Made by a program: the position numbers and the translations under genes | Notes under the pieces: generated by a model | What the model was told of the DNA's origin: nothing | Database searches by the model: none | What the model saw: the letters and a program-made list of their open reading frames with translations, nothing else | In this document: piece by piece, positions 10,492 to 21,260 of the stretch | Layout of the letters: each line of letters opens with the position of its first letter | Position numbering within the stretch: the stretch's first letter is position 1 | NCBI GenBank assembly: GCA_964017045.1 | Contig: OZ024806.1 | Coordinates: forward strand, 7,894,488 to 7,958,487 | Reading direction: 5' to 3' | DNA length: 64,000 bases | Origin: Omphiscola glabra | Taxonomy: Eukaryota > Mollusca > Gastropoda > Lymnaeidae

Positions 10492-12612
10492 AATTGAAAA
10501 AAAAAAGGTGGTAGCTGGCAAAGTGGAATATTTTTATGGCCATGGTATTGGTACATGAAAAATACACTTTAATAAAAATTACTTTTTGCGCTCATTGTTT
10601 GGAACTACTTGTATAATATGTAAATTTTACATTTGTATATAGATATATGTTAACACTCACACGAACAATATAAATATAATAGTCAATTGTTGAGTACAAT
10701 TAGTACTTGATGTTTCAAAAATATATTGATTCTATTTTTAAAATAATAAATCAATATTAATTATTAAAATTAACCCCTGTCTCATTAAGCTTAATAAAAT
10801 ATATAATATTTAACACATTGATTTCAAATTTTTTTTTATAGAAACATTGCAACGAAACCTCTTTATTTATGCTGGACAGATGCTTTTTAGTCATTCTATT
10901 GTATGTGGACCTGAGAATGGTATTAGTATTAGTTTCTTTTTAGACTTAGCTCTAAATGCATGAAGCCTAATGGAAATAACTGTTTTTGTAATGAGTGCAG
11001 TATATAACTTATAAGCACAAGTGAAGGTAGGGAGCTAGATTATCATTGATATGATTGTATATCTCAGCCTGACCTCGATCAACCTTTATTAAAGTAAATT
11101 CAGTCATTAATTTTGCACAACAAAAAAAAAAAAATGGAATACTCAAACTTAAATTATTAAATTAAAATATTTTTTTAACATGAATTTCCTAAACTGATAA
11201 ACTTTGTGAATCCTTTTCCCTTTACCGGTAAAATGCTGGGCACTTTAAAAATAAATATCCCTAATACTAAGAGTCATACTTTCTCTTGCAAATATATGGC
11301 TGGGAATTGAGGCTTCAAAAGGTTCATTAAATCAAATGAAAAACTCTTTGGGGGAAAGACACAAGGATGACGTTCTTAAATGTATTCCGGGAAGGGGCCT
11401 TTATTTCCCTATATAGATAAATGTTTATTGCTCCTCTTCTTATATCTTAAAAACAATATGTCTGGCAGTAATGTGATAAATGTGAGCAGGTTGAATACCA
11501 GTATCATATCATTATGTTGCAGGTTTCATATTTGATGGCATGACTCTGTAAGAGCATGCGCTTACATTGATAACATCTGCAGATGATAAAATCCTATGTA
11601 AATATTTACTGAATAATCTTGCAATGTATGGACAGATGCTATAAGTATCAATAGACCTTTATTAGTTAAAATGCAGATTACAATTAATTTAAAAAATAAT
11701 AATTTTGCAAAAGTAAACACAAGTTGTTGTGCATAATAATACTGTCATGTTCTAATAAAATACAATGGTACTGAAATAGTTGAAACAATAAGTCGTTACC
11801 TTTTATCCTTCAGTGTTGAAGTTAATTTGTATGTGTGTTGAATGTCTGATATGTGTCTATTGTATGATACTCAGATGACCTGACTGTTCAACTAATGCTT
11901 GTGACTAGCAAGAACTGGTACAATTATTTAACCAAGTCATTTAATTATCTAAGATGTATTTTCTCAAAATTTCCAATTTTAATAAACACTTCTAAAAACA
12001 AATTATATTAACCAAACGCAACAAACAAACAACAAAAAAAAGTACAAGTATCATTTTTTTTGTAAATAATTTTGTTTTCTCTCTCACAATTATGAAATTG
12101 CACTAGCATGTTACAAAAATTATGCCATTAGTTTTATATTTGTGGGTTTCTTTCTTAACTTAACCACCACTGCTTCATCAGTCATCACATCATCTAAAAC
12201 ATAATATCAAAAGCAAAAAGCCAACAACATGCATAGGCCGGTTAATCAAGTATGACAAAATGAAACCATGTATTATGACTCCTGAAATTGGGGCATCTCT
12301 GATTTTTTTTTTAATGATTGGCACCCGACTGTAAAGCATTCCAATACTTAAGCTAATATCTGTTGTGGTATGTTGAGGAGTGATAACAAATAGAATAAAC
12401 CAATTTCAATTCAATGCAGGTTGTTAGGAAATAAAGATACTTAACAAAATCCCTACATTTTTTTCCCTTTCTTTTTTCTCTCAATGTAAAAAAAATTAAG
12501 TACTGTACTCATTTATTTTGTAAAATGGAAATGAACATCAGTAAAAAAAATTTACGATTTAATTTACAGATTTTTTATTTAGGAAAAAAATGCAATAAAT
12601 TCCAATCATAAG

Positions 12613-12752
12613 AAAAAATAAATAATTGACAGGTGGTAGTTCTATTTTTGGTTTCATTTATACCATACGTTTCAGAATAAAAACAGTTTCAGTATGGTTT
12701 AAATGAAACCAAAAATAGAACCACCACTACCACCTGTTAATTATTTATTTTT
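12613..12752. mobile_element. Foldback element with long near-perfect hairpin
   Basis: The left arm 12613-12668 and the right arm 12692-12752 are reverse complements over about 55 bases, apart from two mismatches and a 6-base TGGTGG difference. The loop is about 23 bases. Arms this similar indicate a young foldback MITE or a recent inverted duplication. Confidence 0.75.
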
Positions 12753-13187
12753 ATATTATATAATTTATATATATATGTGTGTGTGTGTGTAGAATAACCA
12801 TTCATACTTGGTGACAAATATTTTAAAATTTTGAAAACCTTCAAAGTTCATCCAGACAGTTTTTCATGAATGAGTAAAGACAGTGTTGATTGCTGTCATG
12901 CTCCTGCTCTATAATCAACTGGGCATAAAGGAATATTACATAATCAGAGAATCGTTTTGTAAAAAGTGGTTAAATTAAATAAATGTTTCAAATTCAGGAG
13001 AGTACCAGTATCCAACTGGATGGGTCAGGGTTAATTTTGTTAAGTGCACAGATAAATATAATATTTGTTAATCCGACATTAATTGGCCCTGAACAGATAC
13101 ATTTTGCAAGTGAGACTTAGGGACTATCTTTGCCCATCTATTGATCAATAATTATTGACATCTAAACCATGCCAGTTTGTCTTACAG

Positions 13188-13370
13188 CAGTGGTTCTCAA
13201 CCCTCCTAATACTGCAACCCTTTAATACAGTTCCTCATGTTGTTGCGACCCCCAACCATAAAATTATATATATCGGTATGTTGCTACTTCATAATTGTAG
13301 AGTATATGGGTTTTCCGATGGTCTTATTCGACCCCCAAAGGGCTCGCGACCCACAGGTTGAGAACCCCTG
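13188..13370. mobile_element. SPIN-like non-autonomous hAT element, copy 1
   Basis: It starts CAGTGGTTCTCAACC and ends GGTTGAGAACCCCTG, imperfect terminal inverted repeats of the hAT superfamily. The flanking 8 bp are identical (TCTTACAG at 13180-13187 and 13371-13378), a hAT-type target duplication. The interior (TTCCTCATGTTGTTGCGACC, CGACCCCCAAAGGGCTCGCG) matches what I recall of SPIN/URR1 elements of mammals, with a shorter middle. It has no coding capacity. Confidence 0.88.
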
Positions 13371-15160
13371 TCTTACAGAGTAATTGGGGAAAAAAAAAAA
13401 AAAAAATTCATAACAACACTGATTACAAGTAAAACAGACAGCTTGCCAACAATACATAAATGGGTGCAAGTCTAATTTTTTCATAGCCGGGTCATAACAA
13501 CGATGCTGGGCATATGTGCTTAAATCAGCATACCCATGAAAATGTGGTGCTAAGCAAGCTGAACAAAAATCTTCAGCTCTCACAAATTGCATACCTACCT
13601 AGGAGACAGGGGGTGTTTAATGGTTTTTTTTGGTTTTTTTTTTTTCCAAAAGGTTTTGGAACAGAAGATATTGAAAACAATCAACATGTTTTATTTTAAA
13701 AATGAAGTTCAAACGTAGGCTGAAGATCAGATCACATCACACCAAGAGGCAGCATCAGCAAGTTTAAAGAAATATAAATTTGTCATTTGTTTAGAAGTTA
13801 ATAATAGTAAAAAGTTCAAATCTGTCAAATTAGGCCAATAATTATTATTATTTCCAAGCTTTTCTCCACCACTGTACAATCAATCTGGCTTATATAATTC
13901 TTAATAAAAATCAAATAAAGGAAAAGACCTTCTTTTCATTAATTAGGAGATAAGATTTTATTAAATAAATTTTAATGAAATTATTTTGCTAATTTTATCC
14001 TGTAACGTATTTTTTTATGAAAGGGGGGGTATCAAAACTCTTTCTCGCCTCAGGCGGCACAAACCCTACAAGCGGCACAAACCCTACGAGCGCTACAGCA
14101 TTATCAGTACTTAAGTCAATTGAATTTTAGCAATTATTACATTTTGAAGAAGTATCATTAAATTAATAAATACATATAAATGCATTTTTTGGTTAAACAA
14201 AATTACTCACAAACAAATAGAAGGATAAAACACGACTGATGGCGACAAATAGGAGAGAAAATAAATCCAATTTTGGCATATACCGGCCGTCTTTGATGAC
14301 AAGTTAGTCAGACCCATGGACAATTTTCTATGTTTTGATACTGGTCAGACTGATCAATTTTTACTGCTTGGAGACAAATATTTATTTAAAAACAAAAGTA
14401 AAATGGGGATATAAAATAACCACCAATATAATTACATACATGAGAAAGAGAATGGAGAGAAAGAGAATGGAGAGAAAGAGAAGGGAGAGAGAGAGAGAGA
14501 GAGAAAATGATGTAAATTAATGTTAAATATGACTGTTCAATTTCAATATAATTTTTTAAATTTAAATAATCCCAAGTGATGACTTCCAAGGTCAAGAAAC
14601 ACAACGGTCAACACTTATGGACACACTACTTCATGTCGCACCGGAAACATTTAAAAAAAAATACAACTAGGAACTATTATAAATTCTTCAAGATCCTGCT
14701 CTAGAAGATAAACAAATGATGAAATGAGAGCTGTGAGCTGACGTGATATGTATTCTCATACTCGCTCTTGAATTATAAAAGTCAGAATAAATACAAACCA
14801 TATGGATAAATATTACAAAATCCTCTACCAAGTGATATAACAAGTTCTGTAAAAAATTTCAGAAGTTTGTTGGCTTACAACAAATAGAGACAAACACTGA
14901 ATTCTTACTTATCATTAAGACCTAAATAAATGTCCAGCTTCATGAAAGACCTTCAAGCCCCTCCCACATACCATGGACATTTGAAACATTGTAATTACAG
15001 CACATTCACTTTACAAATCTCATCAGGGAATCCAACTTTTTAAAACTCTCCACCATCGACCAAACCCGTGATGTTACAAAACGATAAAGATGTAAAATAT
15101 AAATACTTGAAACCCTAAATCACTATTGCATGAGATTTTCCTAATCAGTATTGAACGGTG

Positions 15161-15351
15161 CTATCTCTTTTTCTCGCCTTTAGAGGTTCGTTTCTTCTCC
15201 GATTCTTTCCTCTCTTGCTGCTTCTGCTTCTGCGCAAGTCTGTCCTGCTTGTCTTTTTCTTTCTTCTTCTCTTGCTCCTCTTTAGCCTTTTCTCTCTTCT
15301 CTCGTTCGGCTCTCTGCACCTCTTCTTTGTTCACATTTCTGATCAGCAATG
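15161..15351 (-). CDS. CCDC43: CCDC43 exon 5
   Basis: Acceptor TTTTTTCAG. It encodes the Lys/Glu/Arg coiled coil from LLIRNVNKEEV to SKGEKKR and the stop TAG at 15163-15161. Confidence 0.92.
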
Positions 15352-18300
15352 CTGAAAAAACAGCTTAAGGAAAACAATTGTCAGAGGTCATCTATTAAAG
15401 AAGTCATTAAATGACAAATCTCGAACTAGGCCACACAATGGTCTAATTTGATACCATGAGCTAACATGTAAAAGTCAACTACCAACCTGTTGCTAAAACT
15501 TGGTTTAAATTTATACACAGCATCATTTGAATACAGATAACTGTTCAAATACAGGCAACTTTTGATAACTCATACTAATAGGTCAGGGGGATGGGATTGC
15601 CTTTTTTGTCAGAATTCAATTTTACATGAAACACAAGTAACTCAATACTCTATAGTATATGGGTGGTTCCCAAAAAGTGCTTAGCTAGCCCAAATGTACT
15701 TCTTAGGAGCTCCTAGGCTACTCCCGTAAACTTCCAAACACTACTAACTTGTAGGATTGGCCTAAGGGGCTCCCCATAAAATTGTTGACAAAACGGTATG
15801 TTCAAGTCAAAAGGTGAGAACCACTGCTGAAGTGTGTAAAAAAAAAAAGAAAAACAACTAAAACCAGCTTTAATTTGATGTCATGCTTAAATCCAATAAC
15901 ACAGGTCACCACTGTTTGACACTGAGAATGGCCATGATGTGTGAACTTTGTGTGGACAACCCACTTGAATTTAAAGAAAGCTAATATAAAAAGGGGTGGG
16001 GTCAGTTGGTGCATAAGAATATTTCAAGTCCTTTGAAAACCAACTTCAGCATAGGGACAGTCAGCTGATACAAATAATGTATGTCACTAAAACAAAGACA
16101 ACAACCACCCCACCATGCAAAAAAAAAAAAAAAAGGTTATTAAAAAAAAATAATGAATAAGTTATGTTAAAATGAGATCATCATCTAATTTACTATGTAG
16201 TCCACAAATACTGACGCAATTTAAAAACTGGTCCACAGACTAATGTAAGTTGCATGTGGCTTTGCATGTTTAAAAAAATAACAACAAGACTAAGTAAATA
16301 GGATACGATTTGATGAATCCAGTTTAGCTGGATTTACTCCTGTTGCTCCAAGTGCAGGGCTGTCGTCAACATCACTGCGTTCATCTGAGTCACTTCTAAG
16401 AGGTTTCATTAAGGTTTTAACATTTAAAAATAACTAATTTAATTAGCAATTTTAACAACAACTGATAGCAATACTGCACTATAATGAATCTAATAACTAG
16501 AAAAAGATGGGGGAGGGGAGGCGGAAATGAAATGTCCTTTGAATTAGTTTACAATCCTGGTTAATGTCTAGTAATCTTTAAAAGCTAGCAAAATATTTCT
16601 GAAAATTAGATATCTACCACTGTTGTGTAAAACATCATAGCCCACTCTTGCAAGCATATGCTAAAAAATACATTTTATTTCCAACTCAATAAATAATTTT
16701 AAAATGATATATTACACATGAGGTTGAATGCTTAATGAAATAGTTCCTTCAAGGATACTCATCACCATCAGAAACCTGTCCATACTGAGCCAATATGGCT
16801 GCCTTTCTATCAGCTTCTTCTTTGGTCAGTTTCTTCTCCTGCACTGTGGCTAATGTCTGTTTGCCAAGAATGGCTGAAAGCTTATCACCTATATCTGATG
16901 AAATGGTTGAAAAAAAAACCAGGAAATCCATTAAGACCATTTTTAATAATTTCAAAGATGTTAACAGTTTAATTAAACACCATTAAATTGCCAAGTCCGT
17001 GTAAATAGAGAAATTTTAAGTATGATATTTGATGCCTGAATTTTATAATGCTATTTGAGAATTTGAATAAATCTAACATGCAACGAAATCCAGTTTTTTT
17101 TAAACTCTACAAATTGAGTGGGGAAAACAAATGTAACTGCTAAATACTGTTTACATGTGATTAAATATTTAATTTAAGATTGAATAAAATATAATAATAA
17201 TTTAGCCCGACAAATACAATTTTATTTAACTGGTGGCTACCTTCTTTGACAACAGCATCTTTTTTGGACTGATTCTCAGAATCCCACTCCTTCACAATAG
17301 ACGTGAAAAGATCTGCGACTAAACTGGGATCCTGAAAAGTTCAGTCTTAATATTTTCATTTTACCAACAGAAAATTTAATATTACCAGCACTCGGTATTT
17401 AACTAGTGTGTGTTACTGGGTCATTAGCTATAATAAAATCAATAGGAGAAATGGTTTGGTGATTTCACATTACCAATCAATTAAAATTGTATTTTTTCCC
17501 CTAATAATTCACTCATTGATGTCACTGTGAAGAAAAATAATTAATGACAGTGAGTTCAAGTGATTTTGATTTATTGTTAGTGTAAAACCAACGGTTGGAG
17601 CTTAAAAGTGTCTTGTGTCAAAGGGACACGATACATGATTTGACCAATTTCAGGCTCATGTATAGATTGTTATCTTTTTCTCAATTACATGTTGATGAAT
17701 GATGTTTGTATATGAATTATATGTCGATACTTATAGCTACACAATAGACTTGTAGAAAAAGTAGGAGTTCCTCTGAGAACAAGAAAAGTCACTTTTGTAC
17801 ATATGCATTTTCAGGCCTAGAACTAGAGTGTATTAAATAGCTTTTTTTAGAAATCAGATGTTTTGATGGGGAAATCAAGGGAAAAAATGGCATCTTTACA
17901 ATGGTTTTTTCAAACAAAAATATAAAAAATATAAATGATCTCTCTCCTAAATTTGGCGCATGCTTTGTCTATAGTCTATGTAGGTGAACGCAGTGATGTC
18001 TGTATTGAGTTTTTTCTTTACGCGATTACTAAATGGGTGTTTGTCATGTGTTCATTTGTCGAGTCACCAAAATTTTAGAGGCAATCAAATAGAGGCGGTT
18101 CCCCAATTCTCGTAACAGATGTTTATGCAAACAATTTAATATTATAATAGGAGGGAGAAGAAGAGGAAGAAAGAGAAAAAGATTAAATGTTTAATCTAGC
18201 ATTTTTTTAAAATGATAAAAATCATAGTCATAGCTTTAAAAACTACTTATCTAAACCTAAGTAGGTACTTTGACACAAAATTTAAATATGGCCTGATTGC

Positions 18301-21260
18301 CATGAATGATACATCATTTTAAAGGGCTAGCTATAAGCTTTATAACAACACCAATTTCATCTTTCTATCTTTTATAGAACTGGAGTTATTATTTTTTTGT
18401 CGAATTTTTTATGCCCCTTATATAAGCTTTATATTTGACCCAAAAAACTTGTGACCCACTTTTGAATTTTTTCACTTTTTGACCCATAACTTTTTTAATT
18501 TCAAAGATAATGGAACCAAATTTTCAGTAGATATTCTCAATACAATATACAACACAATGAACAACAAACGTTTGACATTATATCATAAATATTTATTTTG
18601 AAAAATGTTTTTGCAGAGAAATTGAAAAAAAATTATGTAAAAAAAATATTTTTTTTGTAAAATTATTATTTTAAAAAATATAACACCCTGAAAATAATAT
18701 TAATATCAACATTTGCCAGTATGAAATGAAGAATTTAAAATATTCTGACTTAAAAAGAAAAAAACGGGGTAAAAATATTTTTTTTAAAAATGTACCAGTA
18801 TTCTTTTATTCCAAATGAAAAAGTTAGAGGTTCATACATTTAAAGTAATGATACCCAAGAAATATTAAATCAATGCTGTGTTAATTATGACATTGGTTAC
18901 ATCTTGAGTCCCTGGAGTTGTCTGGTGCTCATTTACCTGTGGAAGGAAACAATCATTGTGTGTTACAATAGTTGTAGCATCAATACTGTTGGAAGGCAAC
19001 AGATTCTTGTTCTTTTTAACAGGCACTACAACTGGCTGCAACAAAAGATTTGGCTTCTATTCCAATTAGTTTCAATTCATTTCTAAAAAATAGAAAGCTT
19101 TTTATATAATCTTGACACATATACTACAGACATGTTTACTCTTACAATTTTGGCGTACAATGAATGATTTTGAGATGTATACATTTATACCCGGTATACT
19201 GTATGTTTATTTTTTACTATTAATTAAGATAATGTATTGAACGATTTTGTGATGGTGTTATGCGATTTTAAGAGTTTGAGGGTAAACAGGTCTGCATATA
19301 ATTTCATATATATGTATTGCAACCTTGTAAGAAACATAGTTGCTATCCTCTTGTTGGAAGGCCTCATCAAGAGCAGAAACGGCCACTTTCATGCCCTCAG
19401 TCTTGTACGGTATGCTACTATACAGATAGATAGCATAGCCATTCTTTTCACAAATGCGGCTGCATCCTGGGCAAAGTTTGCCAGATACAGGTTATAATCC
19501 TCATTGTCACTGAAATTTCTAGAAATTACAAAGTCGAACTGAAAAGAAAAAAACAAAATAAAATTAACAAATTTGAAGACCATTTGTATTTATTAATTAT
19601 TAACTAGTCCTAGTCTTTTTAACTATAACTCTGTCTATATAGTTAATAGTATAATTATAATATATTTCAATTTTATAATAATTTATATTACATTTCAATT
19701 AGCCTATACTTATAATATATTTATAACAATTTATATGATTGTTTATTTTGTTAATTTATTTACAAATTCAATAACATTAACAATCCTAGTAATAAAATTA
19801 AAATAATAAACAATAAATGAATATAATAATAATTAATATTGAACGTAGAATAAATGACAAACCTACAAAAAAAAGTATTTTTATTATTAACTAATTAATA
19901 CTAGTACTATTACTAGTATAATTACTATTACTTAGTCTAATTCTTAGTAGTATTACTAATACTAACATTAAGTATTTATTAATATTAGTAGCATTAGTAT
20001 TACCTTAGTCTTAGTTAGTGTCCATTCCATAGTGAATTGAAGTCTGAAGAACTAATTTTATGAAATTAATTTTAATTCACAAATGACAGTAAATTAAATG
20101 CTTATGAAATTTTAGATTTAAATTTGAATAGATACTATAAATGCTGCTTTGATTTGATACAATTAACTGTTTAAAGTATTGAATAATAATAACAAATACA
20201 GGTATTTCCGAAATATTCATTATTTAGTGTCCGTCACTATCGATAACTGCACCGCCATCCCGAGGCGGGAAAATGGGCAAAAAGAGAATTTGGAGTTTTG
20301 GTCACCAATTTAGGGGATTTTTTGCGTTTACTTGAGCGCAGCCTCGTTAATTATAATAAGCTATAAAAATCAATTAATATATTCGAATATGGTACAGTAT
20401 GTTCTTTTAGTGGTATCGTTTCTACAAAAAAAGTATTTAAGCTTTTATTCACTTACCGGTCGCTTTTTGTCAACAGCGTAGTGTAGCAGTATAAAACTGT
20501 AATTAAACTTATAGTGTCGTGTGCAGAAACCTATCAGCGCAATAATGGTGACGTAAAACACAGCTTTTTTATGCAAATTTTGATGCTCGAAGTTATTAAC
20601 CGATGTCAACAAAAGCATTCTTCAAAAAGTAGGTCAAAGGCTTATGCCTCATTTTGAGACATGCGCAGAACCGTGCGCCGGCATGTATTGTTCTCCCTAC
20701 TAAGAGTAACCCAGGGTAAATGTATAGAGATCTATCCGCGTCTTTTACCATGGCCGCCATCTTGGTAACTCATGTTTTTGATATAATGACGAATAAAAAG
20801 TTTTTAAAAATGAAAAAATGATCTAAATCTATCCCTCACCCTAACCTGAACCCTAAATTCCTCCCTAACCCGGTTTTGACCCTCTCCCTAACAGGGTTTT
20901 GACCCTCTCCCTAACAGGGTTTTGACATCGCAAATGACGTCACGGATAAACAACTAGACATCAGCCGTAACCCAGTTGAGAAGACAATTTTGAAATATGA
21001 AGAACATTTCAAAGCAATTCACTTTCACAAACTTCATTATTATCGTTGGCTTCAATTTCTAGTACAAGTTATTTAAGTTGACTTACAACAACACTAGCCA
21101 GTAACTCCGTTATACTTTCTTCTCTCTCTTCATCTGTTGATTCGGTTTCCAATATTCCAATGATATAACTAACGAATACATCTGTATCGATGTCAGCGCT
21201 AGCAGATTTTAATCTTTCTGTCAACCAAATATCGAATGGTCCAGCCATGGATGTCGCCAT
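15161..21260 (-). CDS. CCDC43: CCDC43 orthologue (complete, five exons)
   Basis: Exons in transcript order are 21260-21087, 17331-17241, 16894-16766, 16384-16307 and 15351-15161. They join to 221 codons including TAG (220 residues; human CCDC43 is 224 residues). The N-terminal part (PFDIWLTERL...YIIGILE) corresponds to human FGSWLDGRLE...YILGILQ. The middle LTKEEADRKAAILAQYGQVS matches the human EEKQRKAALLAQYADVT region. The end LLIRNVNKEEV and KRTSKGEKKR matches LLFRNTNVEDV and KRTQRGERKR. The C-terminal third is a charged Lys/Glu/Arg coiled coil. The family is conserved but poorly characterised, so no biochemical function is claimed. The exon 3 donor is the weakest junction; GTGATG at 16765 was chosen because it restores the alignment. 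Confidence 0.93.
15661..15826. mobile_element. Possible hAT-type MITE remnant
   Basis: The left end GGGTGGTTCCCAAAAAG and the right end AAAGGTGAGAACCACTG resemble degraded hAT inverted repeats of CAGTGGTTCYCA type. No matching 8-bp flanks were found. It lies in a CCDC43 intron. Confidence 0.35.
16307..16384 (-). CDS. CCDC43: CCDC43 exon 4
   Basis: Short acidic exon, acceptor GACTCAG and donor GTATCC. It reads DERSDVDDSPALGATGVN, comparable to the acidic DDSGATTMN segment of the human protein. Confidence 0.75.
16766..16894 (-). CDS. CCDC43: CCDC43 exon 3
   Basis: The acceptor is TTTCATCAG. The exon carries the most conserved block, KLTKEEADRKAAILAQYG. The donor is taken as G|GTGATG; an alternative GTATCC donor 6 bases on would need a different acceptor in the next exon. 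Confidence 0.82.
17241..17331 (-). CDS. CCDC43: CCDC43 exon 2
   Basis: Acceptor TTTTCAG and donor GTAGCC. It reads DPSLVADLFTSIVKEW, like human EDSLLNICKEIVERW, and leaves one base (G) over. Confidence 0.88.
18901..19538 (-). pseudogene. Frame-disrupted coding-like block of unknown origin inside CCDC43 intron 1
   Basis: On the minus strand a good acceptor (TTTCTTTTCAG) precedes 19538, followed by FDFVISRNFSDNEDYNLYLA and NFAQDAAAFV. At about 19435 the protein-like reading moves to another frame, NGYAIYLYSSIPYKTEGM then KVAVSALDEAFQQ, with a possible donor after 19324. A second block, about 19048-18901, reads PVVVPVKKNKNLLPSNSIDA then TTIVTHNDCFLPQ. I do not recognise the protein. The frame break suggests a decayed gene or transposon fragment. 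CCDC43 exons on both sides splice without it. Confidence 0.4.
19127..19296. mobile_element. MITE with GACCTGTTTAC ends, copy 1
   Basis: It begins GACATGTTTACTCTTA and ends GAGGGTAAACAGGTC, imperfect terminal inverted repeats. The interior is about 85% alike to the copy at 27067-27223 (TATGTTTATTTTTTACTATT, then AAGATAATGTATTGAA). It lies in CCDC43 intron 1. Confidence 0.8.
20720..20965. mobile_element. Diverged relative of the 28424-28689 MITE
   Basis: It shares TTTACCATGGCCGCCATCTT, an AATAAAAAGTTTTTAAA-like spacer and CCCTAACCTGAACCCTAAA with the element in the LIPT1 downstream region. It also has a local tandem duplication of CTCCCTAACAGGGTTTTGAC. Its ends are not clear. Confidence 0.5.
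21087..21260 (-). CDS. CCDC43: CCDC43 exon 1
   Basis: Start ATG at 21260-21258, preceded in frame by AAACAAA. It gives 58 codons and ends phase 0 at a GTAAGT donor. A second in-frame ATG lies four codons on; the first is chosen for total length. Confidence 0.9.

Larger units (their letters stand above)
8917..15160. other. 3' UTR and intergenic spacer between ENTREP-like and CCDC43
   Basis: No convincing coding sequence. The ENTREP-like 3' UTR probably begins here; candidate AATAAA signals occur, for example at 9748-9753. The stretch is AT-rich and contains the repeats and the SPIN-like element listed separately, plus a GA microsatellite at 14440-14510. Confidence 0.6.
15352..17240. other. 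CCDC43 introns 2-4
   Basis: Sequence between exons 5 and 2, excluding exons 4 and 3, which are listed separately. It is AT-rich, with a possible hAT-type remnant at 15661-15826 and poly-A tracts at 15840 and 16120. Nothing else coding was seen. Confidence 0.5.
17332..21086. other. CCDC43 intron 1
   Basis: A 3.75-kb intron. 17590-18900 is low-complexity AT-rich sequence resembling an old transposon. 19590-20035 is extremely AT-rich. It also holds the GACCTGTTTAC MITE, the disrupted coding-like block and a relative of the 28424 MITE, each listed separately. Confidence 0.6.

Noticed and set aside
20835..20925. CCCTAA-like motifs suggesting an interstitial telomere
   Set aside because: The motifs are irregular and shared with a MITE at 28424-28689, so they belong to the element.
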